A stretch of 64,000 nucleotides of DNA, taken from the NCBI GenBank assembly GCA_025093985.1, contig JACAAK010000014.1:1426001-1490000 (forward strand), read 5' to 3'. The DNA comes from Calvatia gigantea (taxonomy: Eukaryota; Basidiomycota; Agaricomycetes; Agaricales; Lycoperdaceae). The position numbers were made by a program, and so were the translations under genes. Under the pieces are notes generated by a model, which was given only the letters and a program-made list of their open reading frames with translations, was not told the DNA's origin and made no database searches. Of the stretch, positions 56,201 through 64,000 are shown piece by piece (the stretch's first letter is position 1; each line of letters opens with the position of its first letter).

Positions 56201-58893
56201 TGGGAAAGGCTTATTCAAGACAACTGACGATTAAACAACATAGTAATCAAGGACAAGACACCACTACCAAGGATCAGTGAAGTTATTGACAAACTTGGAA
56301 AGGCAAAATATTTCAACAAGCTTGACATCATCTGGGGATATAACAACATCCAAATCAAGGAAGGAAATGAATGGAAAGCGGCATTCCTCACCAACAAGGG
56401 ACTCTTTGAGCTAATGGTCATGTATTTTGGTCTAAGCAACTCACCAGGAACATTCTCCAGAATGATGACAAGCATCTTCCAGGACCTCTTACAAAATGGA
56501 GACATTGTAAACTATATGGATGACTTTGCCATTGCAGGCAATACCAAGGAGCAACTAAAGGAACAAACTATACAATTCCTAGAATGAGCAGCCCAATACA
56601 ACCTGTGCTTCAAACAGACCAAATGCATCTTCAATGCAGAAGAAATCCCAATGCTAGGAGTCAAAGTAGGCTACAGGTGAATCGAAATGGAAGAAGAAAA
56701 GGTAAAATCAGTATGAGATTGCCCCAAACCCAGAAGCACCAAGGGAGTAGAGAAATTCCTGGGTTTTGCCAACTATTACCAACACTTTATCAAGGACTTC
56801 AGCAAAATTGTGGGACCATTAAACAAACTAAAAGGGACAGCCACATGGGAATGGACACAAGAACACCAAGCCTCGTTTAACCAGCTTAAGAAATGCATCA
56901 CCAAGGAACCTGTCCTGACATTACCACAAAGGCAAGGGCAGTTCAGAGTAGAAGCCGACACATCAGACTATACATTAGGAGGTGTACTGTTACAACTACA
57001 AGAAAATAAGTGGCACCTGATCACCTTCACATCATGAACACTATCACCAGCAGAACAAAACTACGAAATATACGACAAAGAACTACTAGCCATCATTCAT
57101 GCCCTGAAAGAATAGAGACACTATCTGCTGGATGCCAAAGAAAAGTTTGAAATATGGACTGATCACGAAAACTTGAAGTACTACCAAGAACCACAGAAGC
57201 TGAATGGATGACAGGCATGATGGTACTTATGATTACAAGACTACAACTTTGCACTATGACATGTGCCTGGAAAAACAAATATGAAAGCTGACCTACTATC
57301 CCGAATCTACCAAATGCCAGAAGAGGAAGAAGATAAGCTGGTCACCATGATCCGAGAAAGCTGGCTACAAACAAGCAGCACAGATAGTACAGTACTTCTA
57401 TGAACAGAACTGTTTATCGAACCAGACTTCCTAGAGCAGATCTAAGAGCGGACCCAATGAGAGACAACAGTCCTGACCGAACTAAAGAAAGAAGGGACCC
57501 AATTCATGGAGGACAATGGAGTCATCTACAAGCAAAAAAGTGCATATGTCCCACCTGACCAAAAACTATGAGAAGAAATTCTGATGCAATACCACAACAC
57601 CCCAGACACAGGACACCCAGGACAGTACAGAATGATGGAACTAATCAACTGCGATTACTGGTGGCCAACAATGTGGAAAGACACATCCGAGGATACCAAG
57701 CATGTCAGAGGAACAAAGTAAGGACAGCACCACTCAAATCGCCATTATACCCCCTCCCAGTCCCAAATGGACCTTGGGAAGAAGTTAGCATTGATATGAT
57801 CGGACCACTACCAGAGTCAGAAGGGAAAGATGCAATACTGGTCATTGTAGACTGCTTCACAAAAATGATATGACTCATAGCGACTACTATGGATGTTTTA
57901 TCCAAAGGCATTGCAAAGATATATTGAGATGAGATATGGAAGCTACACGGACTACTGAGGAAAGTACTCAGTGACCAAGGACCTCAGTTCGCATCAGAAT
58001 TCACCAAGGAACTATTCAAAGGACTTGGCATAGAATGAAACCTATCAACAGCATATCACCCACAAACGGACAGACAGACAGAATGCATCAACAGAGAAGT
58101 AGAAATGTACATCTGCTTATATTGCAATTACAGCCAAGATAATTGGGTAGAATGGCTTCCCATTGCAGAATTTCAGTATAATGACAAGCAACATGGAGGA
58201 ACACAGGTGACACCATTCTTCTTAAACTATGGAAGAAATCCATGGAAAGGAAAAAACAAGCTAACAACAGATAACCCGATGGCCATGGAATTCCTAAAAA
58301 GACTGCAGACTGCCTGAGACGATGCCTCATCAGCACTACATACATATCAAGAAAAGATGAAACAGCAATATAACCACAACAAGACCCACACCAAAATATA
58401 CCAAATAGGTGATGCAGTGTGGCTAGAGAACACAAACATCCATACCAATCAGACATCAAAGAAGCTAGGCCAAAAATGGTATGGACCTTTCCTCATTAAG
58501 GAAAAGATAGGAGAAGTGGTGTACTGGTTAGCACTGCCAGATGGATGGGCCATCCATGATGTATTCAATGAACAGCTCCTGATGCCAGCATACCAAGCTG
58601 AGTTCCCAAGTCAAAGACAGCCATCGGTGCCAAATCCAGTGATCATCAACAATGAAGAAGAGTACGAAGTAGAGGAAATCCATAGACAACAAAAACAAGG
58701 AAGGGGATATCAACTCCTAGTCCACTGAAAGGGGTATAGCAATGAAGAAGATACGTGGATAGCGGAGTCCAACTTGGAGAATGCCAAAGATGTCATACAG
58801 GACTACTTGAAAAGGCATCTAGGGAATACCCATAAAAAGGGGGGCAGAAAACACAAAAAAGCATCAAACAGTCAACCTAGATTAGAAAACTAA
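56200..58893 (+). pseudogene. pol: G10 pol: RT, RNase H, integrase, chromodomain
   Basis: RT 56215-57000 with NYMDDFAI near 56512-56535. RNase H about 56950-57290 (DTSDY, YDKELLAI, TDHENL). Integrase about 57570-58560: zinc region broken by a frameshift near 57670, then DMIGPLPE and the DDE core to about 58100. Chromodomain about 58650-58800 (EEYEVEEI and KGYSNEEDTW). Stops such as the one after the NGPWEEV region near 57872 are TGA. Pol ends at TAA 58891, 6 nt before ORF3. Confidence 0.88.
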
Positions 58894-58899
58894 ACAAAC

Positions 58900-59889
58900 A
58901 TGCCTGCCTCCCAATCCAACTGCATCACCATTGACTCCCTCGTCCACCCCACCCCCACCAGAATCTCCTCCTTACCATTCCCAGAACTAGGAAACAGTAG
59001 AGCACTGCCCCCCCAGGGAACCTGTTATAACCTTGCAAAGACACCATTCCCAGCACAAGGCCTCCTCAAAGCCTTGCTCAAAGATGTTGACAAAGCAACC
59101 AACAGCAAGATAGAAAACATTACTGCCCAAAACAAACGACTAGTCGTGAACCAACACATCACCCTCATTACTGCCTGTATCACCTTTGCCGACCTGTATG
59201 CAGGATTTACCAACATATCCTCCTCCACCAATCAGCACATCCCTGTTATCTTCTGAGCCTTAGACCAGTCCGCCCTCACCCCCAATGAACGAGACCAAGT
59301 CCAAGGGCTTCAGAGCCAAATTGACCTAGGTCTCGAAGTCTTCAACCACCTTGACATTGCCAACATATTCCTCAAGCTTGCCAACATAGCCATGAAGTTG
59401 CTCAGAAGAGACAAGACTAGTGATGACCCTGACATCAACACCCTGGTTGACAGAATCCACATCATCCTCTCCAAGTTACATGATACAGTCAACCCCATCT
59501 AGCCGCCTCACACTGACACCCCCATAGACAAAGAAACCACAGTCTCCATGAAAGAGGAAGTCAATGCACTCTGCTGTTTCATAAAAACCATCACCCTGCC
59601 ACAACTTGTATTGGTTTTTCTCCCACCTGCAAGATTCCGCACTGTACTACCAGAACAAGAGAAAGACCAACACTACTGGAGATTGATAGTCAAGAACTAC
59701 TGGGACAGCTCTACCACTGCCGACTTTCCATTCAATGGTGTCCCAGTCCCTATCTGCCAAGATGGTCGCAGCCATTTACCTGTCTTCTTTGCACGATCAA
59801 ACAATGGAAAATTCCTCATCGGAGCCACCAAGAAAGTCCTCGCCACCACCATAGTGAATGGAGATTTTGATGAGCTTCCTGAGGCATGA
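58900..59889 (+). pseudogene. G10 ORF3: family-C accessory protein
   Basis: 329 codons from ATG 58900 to TGA 59887, with two internal stops (near 59257 and 59500). The reading frame is kept throughout. Predicted mostly helical, with a conserved N-terminal segment (KDVDKATNSKIENIT), a middle Leu-rich region and a C-terminal globular-looking part (PEQEKDQHYWRLIVKNYW). No Cys/His cluster, no signal peptide, no recognisable domain. It ends 9 nt before the polypurine tract. G4 and G5 carry homologues. Confidence 0.8.
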
Positions 59890-59895
59890 AGCCTA

Positions 59896-59907
59896 ACTGG
59901 GGGGTAT
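59896..59907 (+). promoter_or_regulatory. G10 polypurine tract
   Basis: CTGGGGGGTAT-type tract directly before the 3' LTR, like the G7 tract. Confidence 0.75.
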
Positions 59908-60210
59908 TGTTGTGAACTTTCATCTATTTATGTCCATTCCATACTTGTCTGCATTCCACTCCACCTCATGCCTGCTTCACCTATTCCAGTCCAGTGATCT
60001 CTGAGTATTGGCTCATAGTATTACCATGCCATTATCATCGAATGTTTCATGTACTTACCTCCATCCATTCAACTGGATGTCTTCAGTATTTAAGCGTACA
60101 TACATACTCCTGTATTCGGTATGCTTAACCACCTAGTTCTCTCCCTTTACTCGCCCTCAAGTCTTAGCCTAAGTTGCAACCTGAGGTAAACTCAGACTAA
60201 GGTTGTAACA
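59908..60210 (+). repeat. G10 3' LTR (303 bp)
   Basis: Same length as the 5' LTR. Target duplication GTGAT follows. Confidence 0.93.
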
Positions 60211-61893
60211 GTGATCTGGTCAGTGTGAGAGGGCATTGGCAGCTGGTATTTTGGTTCCTGGGACATGTTCAATTGCAAAGTTGAAATATGCAAGAAATCC
60301 TCACCATCAGGCTTGTCTTCTGGAGATATTTTGGGGTTTCCTCCAAAAGGTGAGATTTTTGTGATCGGTTCACATGGTTACCTGATGTTGGGCTCCTTCT
60401 AGGTAGTGCCGCCATTCTTCTAGTGCAGTGATTATGGCAAGGAGCTCCCTGTCATGTATTTCATAGTTGCATTAGGTGGGGTTGAATGCTTTGGATAGGA
60501 AGGCTACTGGATGGTAGTTTCCATTTGTGTCCTGTTGTGATAAGACAGCTCCTAGTGCATATTTTGAGGTGTCTGTTTTGATAAAGAAGGGTTTTGTTTG
60601 GTCTGGCATTAGCAAAACAGGTTTCTTCATGAATTTGGATTTTAGTTAGTTGAAGGCTTCATTTGCCTTGATTTCCCATTCAAATTTCTTTGTCTTGGAC
60701 AGAAGGGTATTAAGTGGTCAGGAGATGTCAGCATAGTGATGTATGAATTTTTGGTAGAAGTTGCAAAATCCCATAAATTTTCTGACATTGTGGGTAGTGT
60801 GGGATAAGAGCCATTCTTCTATTCCATGGAGTTTAGTATTGTCCATTTTGATCTTGTTAGGGGAGATTATCATGCTGAGATATTCCAGATGGGTTTTGTT
60901 GAATTCGCATTTTTCTAGTTTTAGGTATAGGTCATTGTCTTTCAGAATCTGGAGTGCCTCCAGGGTAAGGTAATCCATTTCTTCCTGGGTTTTTGCATAG
61001 ATTAGGATGTCATCCATGTAGATTATGATTCCTCCTCTATCTAGCATTTTAGTGAATATTGTATCCATCATTTTTTGGAAGGTGGCAGGGGAGTTGCACA
61101 TTCCAAAGAACATGATGTTTAGTTTGTAAAGCCCAATCAGAGTCTTGAAGGCAGCTTTCCATTGATCTCCCTCTCAAATCCAGATGTTATTGTATCCAAG
61201 TCAGATGTCCATTTTGGTGAATAATTTTGCTCCTTGAAGTTTATCCATAATGGTCATTATCATGGGAATGGGGTACACATTCTTCTTGGTGTGTTTATTC
61301 AGATAACAGTAGTCCTGACATGGTCGGAGTTTTCCATCCTTCTTTCCTACAAAGAAGAAAGATGAGGCCATAGGAGATTCAGATTCTCAGATATATCCTT
61401 TTCAGAGGTTTTCATATATGAACTTCTTGAGTTCCTTGGTTTCAAGGGATGATAGGGAATATGTTTTTCCTAGTTCTGGCTTAAAGCTGTCTAGGAGTTT
61501 GATCTTGTGATCATATGGTCTAGTAGGGGGAAATTGTTCTGATTTCTTGATGTCAAATAGGGATGCAAATTTCTGGTATTTGTTGGGTAATTTTGTATTG
61601 ATTTTTGGGGTTGATTTTTGTGCAAGGCTCATAGCCTGGGTGATTTTTGTGTTGATTTCAAGTTCATGTGGGGTTTGAGTAATTTCATAGAGTTTATGTT
61701 CCAGGTGAAACTCATCGAAATCGACATTTTCCAGGTAGAGTTTGAGTTTGTCAATTAAGAGTTTGGATTCCTCAGAATGAATGATAGCTTCAAAGACTTT
61801 TACTGCAAGTGGATCAAAGTCTTCATCCAGATAGGTGTAGCATTCAATATCATTCATTCCATGGATGTCTTGTAAAGAGGTGTACGTGAGGGA

Positions 61894-62112
61894 TGTTGAG
61901 ACAGTCTTAACAGCAGTGGGACAAAGTCTATTGATTGGGTATTGGAGGAGATAATCCATAATTACTGTGGACAACTGTAAGAGACTAAAGGCTCTCAAAG
62001 TGTCCACAGGAAGCTACAAGTCCACCTGTCTCATATGACTCATCACCTGACCAAAACTCCATCAGTGATAAGTCCAAATCTATCTATAGGACTGATGAGA
62101 CCACATCTAACA
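61894..62112 (-). repeat. K1 3' LTR (219 bp)
   Basis: TGTTAGATGTGG...CTGTCTCAACA in element orientation, a typical copia LTR pattern. Defined from one copy by its TG/CA ends, the flanking polypurine tract and the end of G9 homology. Confidence 0.8.
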
Positions 62113-62125
62113 CACCCCCCTGATC
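62113..62125 (-). promoter_or_regulatory. K1 polypurine tract
   Basis: GATCAGGGGGGTG on the minus strand abuts the LTR start. Confidence 0.75.
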
Positions 62126-62151
62126 TAAGCAGTCCATGGAGAGGGGAGTTA

Positions 62152-64000
62152 TCACAGAGTGAGTCCAAGCAAGGGAACAGCAAAGTTCATAGTCTTGGGG
62201 TATACAGTTTTTGTGAGGATATCAGCAAGTTGTTGGTCAGTGGACACATACACTGGATTGATCACTTCATCAGCAACAGCATCTCGAAGCCAGAAGAACC
62301 TCAAGTCCAGGTGCTTCATCTGTCCATGGTGCTCTGGGTTCTTTGCCACACAGATTCCTGACTTGTTGTCAATGTAGAGTGTTGAAGAAAGGGAAGGGGG
62401 ATAGCCAAACTCTGTCAGGATGTTCCTCATCCACATGATCTCCTTGCCACCCTCAACTGCAGCAACATACTCAGCCTTGGTAGAGGACAGAGTCACAAAA
62501 GGCTGGCACTTTGAGCACCATCCTACAGCCCCACCACTCACTAGAGTCACATATCCACCTGTAGCACGTCCTGTGGCCTTGCAGGAGCTATGGGAAGCAT
62601 TAGAGAAGGTCTGGAACAGCTCTGGGTTGTCATTACCCTTGTAGACAAGCTTGTAGTCCACAGTTTCCTTCAGATAGCAAAATAAATGCTTTACAGCAGC
62701 CCAGTGCCTTGGAGATGGGTTGTGATTGAACCTCCCAAGGTAGGACACAGAGTAAGCAATGTCTGGATGAGTCATGGTGGCGAGATACTGTAGAGAACCT
62801 ATAGCAGAGAGATAAGGAATGGATTTCATGGCTTCTTGCTCCTCAGAAGTGGGCTGATCATCAGAGAGCTCAAGTCCTGGTGGTAGAGGGGTCTTCGCAG
62901 TGTTACAATCATCCATTTTGAAGTGCTCTAGTAGTTCCCTGACATACTGAGCCTAGGAGAGTGAAATAGAGCAATTGGGAGTGTCCTGCTTCACCTGTAT
63001 AGCCAGTAACCAGCTTGTAGCACCAAGATCTCGCAGTTTGAAGTGTTTAGACGGTTCCTGGACAGCCAAGTCCATGGCAGAGTCATCCCTTGATACCAGA
63101 GTAATATCATCAATGAAGACTGGGACAATCACCTTGACTGATCCCTTGGAATAGATGTAGAGGGAGTTGTCAGATCTGAGTCTTGAGTAGCCCATAGAGG
63201 TCATGACACTGTGTAGCTTCTTATTCCACTGCCTAGCTGCCTGTTTAAGGCCATAGAGTGATTTGGTGAGCTTACAGACATGGTTTGGGCCACCTTGGTG
63301 ATATCCCTCAGGCTGGGCCATGTAGATCTCTTCATTGAGGTCCCCATAGGTGAAAGCAGAGGAGATGTCAATGGAGTGCATTTTGAAGCCCTCTCTTGCA
63401 GCCAAGGCTATAATGAGTCTAAGGGATACAGGATGAAATGTAGGGACAAAAACCTCAGTGTAATCATAGCCAGGGTGCTGAAAATAGTCCTTAGCAACTA
63501 AGTGGGCTTTATGGTACTCTACAGAGCCATCAGGATTGTGCTTGACCTTGAAAACTCATCCAGAGTTGACCAGCTTCTTTCCAGGAGGTAGCTCAACCAG
63601 TTCCCAGGTGTTGTTGGACTCCAGGGTGAAGATTTTATTGTCACAGGCTCTAGTCCAGTCCTGGACATCAGGGGACCTCATAGCAACCTTATAGGTGTGA
63701 GGATCAGGCCCAGAAACAGTGCCAGCAAACTCTACCTCTTGATATCCACTGTCAGCCCAATAGGCAGCTTCCTGGTTGTCTAAATTGTCCTCCTCGGGCT
63801 CAGGAGACAGCTTGATCCTCCACCACTCTCCTGGCAGTTTTCTAGTGTGATTTGAGCACCTAGGAAGGTGTGGGGGCTCAATTACTGGTGGAACACTGGA
63901 AGGAGTGCTGAGGAGCTGTACAGGAGCTGTAGGAGGCGTCACAGGAGGCTCTGAAGGCTCAGGACTGTGGACTTGTGGGGGCTGAAGCTGAGATGGTGAT
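62152..64000 (-). pseudogene. pol: K1 copia pol: RT and RNase H
   Basis: One frame with stops near 63554 (TGA in the NSGWVFKVKH region) and near 62952 (CAG to TAG). The RT part (63942-62953) has the copia signatures KMHSIDISSAF, LYGLKQAARQWN and the catalytic FIDD (about 63090-63105) where YVDD is usual. RNase H (62916-62152) has SSTKAEYVA, DNKS and KHLDLRFFWLRD, and ends with the typical ADILTK segment. In copia elements integrase precedes RT, so it should lie right of the window. Confidence 0.9.

Larger units (their letters stand above)
55511..60210 (+). mobile_element. G10: complete but internally deleted Ty3/gypsy element, family C
   Basis: 303-bp LTRs at 55511-55813 and 59908-60210, perfect duplication GTGAT (55506-55510 and 60211-60215). 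Order: gag N-terminus fused to RT, RNase H, integrase, chromodomain, ORF3, polypurine tract. Gag C-terminus and protease are deleted, so it is non-autonomous. The LTRs differ at about 15 sites, 13 of them transitions, mostly CpG-type. Inserted in G9 pol just after RNase H. Confidence 0.95.
53390..61893 (-). pseudogene. pol: G9 pol: RT, RNase H, integrase, chromodomain (split by a solo LTR and G10)
   Basis: RT 61893-60720, with open pieces 62007-61402 (the first ~38 codons belong to K1 LTR DNA) and 61113-60718 (YMDD). RNase H 60700-60216, then G10 is inserted. The integrase resumes 55505-54119 (open 55029-54700 with the DDE core). The D solo LTR splits the EEEYEIEG start of the chromodomain, which continues 53594-53400. 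RT through RNase H appears identical to G6 in the stretches I compared, stops included. Confidence 0.87.
50907..64000 (-). mobile_element. G9: Ty3/gypsy chromovirus, family E, with nested insertions
   Basis: Minus-strand element: 3' LTR (50907-51535), ORF3, chromodomain, integrase, RNase H, RT, then protease and gag beyond K1, outside the window. Insertions are a D solo LTR (53595-54118), G10 (55511-60210) and K1 (61894 onward). It forms a long imperfect inverted repeat with G6 at 33.9-39.5 kb. Confidence 0.86.
61894..64000 (-). mobile_element. K1: Ty1/copia element (3' part)
   Basis: Minus-strand copia element with pol running off the right edge, polypurine tract and 3' LTR. Inserted in the region between protease and RT of G9. 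The left target duplication would be AGGGA (61889-61893). It is fairly intact: only two in-frame stops in 1.8 kb. Confidence 0.9.

Noticed and set aside
61860..62007. N-terminal ~40 codons of the open frame 62007-61402
   Set aside because: They lie in the K1 copia LTR and are joined to G9 RT only by the insertion.
1..64000. CRISPR array, tRNA, rRNA or host protein-coding gene
   Set aside because: None seen. Repeats are LTRs, element copies or low-complexity tracts, and every substantial frame belongs to a retroelement or to the gene carried by G7.

Overview
The window is wall-to-wall transposable-element DNA from a filamentous fungus, most probably a basidiomycete. Support for that: chromodomain-bearing Ty3/gypsy elements, a Tad-like LINE with a C-terminal RNase H, a 47-bp GT..CTAAT..AG intron, and heavy CpG decay (CG to TG/CA) of the kind left by cytosine methylation. 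I find no host gene, tRNA or rRNA. Nearly every reading frame is a retroelement pseudogene, and the commonest premature stop is a CGA (Arg) codon turned into TGA.

Names used here: G1-G10 are Ty3/gypsy copies, K1 is a Ty1/copia copy, L is the LINE, and A-F are the gypsy/LTR families. Left block, all minus strand: G1 (family A, 1-5282, 5' LTR 4652-5282) sits inside G2 (family B, 5283-9377, 5' LTR 8829-9377), which sits inside G3 (family C, 9378-11312), which sits inside G4 (family C, 11313-17186). This is a four-deep nest whose other halves lie left of the window. Fragments of a D-type and an E-type LTR (17187-17705) separate it from G5 (family C, 17706-21629).

Middle block: G6 (family E, plus strand, 21630-40167) interrupts G5. 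It carries a complete nested family-B element, G7 (23029-30132, TSD AATTT), solo LTRs of families A and D, and two odd filler insertions. A 3.4-kb tandem duplication (about 39150-45970) follows. It contains the E LTR, LINE fragments and a hybrid D LTR, and it looks like a product of unequal recombination between two D LTRs.

Right block, mostly minus strand: G8 (family F, about 46560-50906) has C and D solo LTRs inserted. G9 (family E, 50907 to beyond 64000) hosts a D solo LTR, the complete but internally deleted family-C element G10 (plus strand, 55511-60210, TSD GTGAT) and the copia element K1 (61894 to beyond 64000).

The most interesting signals are mechanistic. (1) Four unrelated LTR families share one geometry: a TATA box, then 34 nt to a 10-11-nt sequence, which is perfectly complementary to the primer-binding site starting 2 nt past the 5' LTR. 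The pairs covary between families, which predicts Tf1-type self-priming. (2) Both LTRs of G7 lack U3, and the retained R begins exactly at nt 12, where self-primed strong-stop DNA should end. (3) Families A and B have a textbook -1 frameshift cassette (slippery heptamer at the gag stop, 6-nt spacer, 9-bp stem, potential pseudoknot). (4) Three gypsy families carry an extra sense ORF (ORF3) after the chromodomain, and G7 carries an antisense, intron-containing Zn-cluster/coiled-coil gene at the same place.
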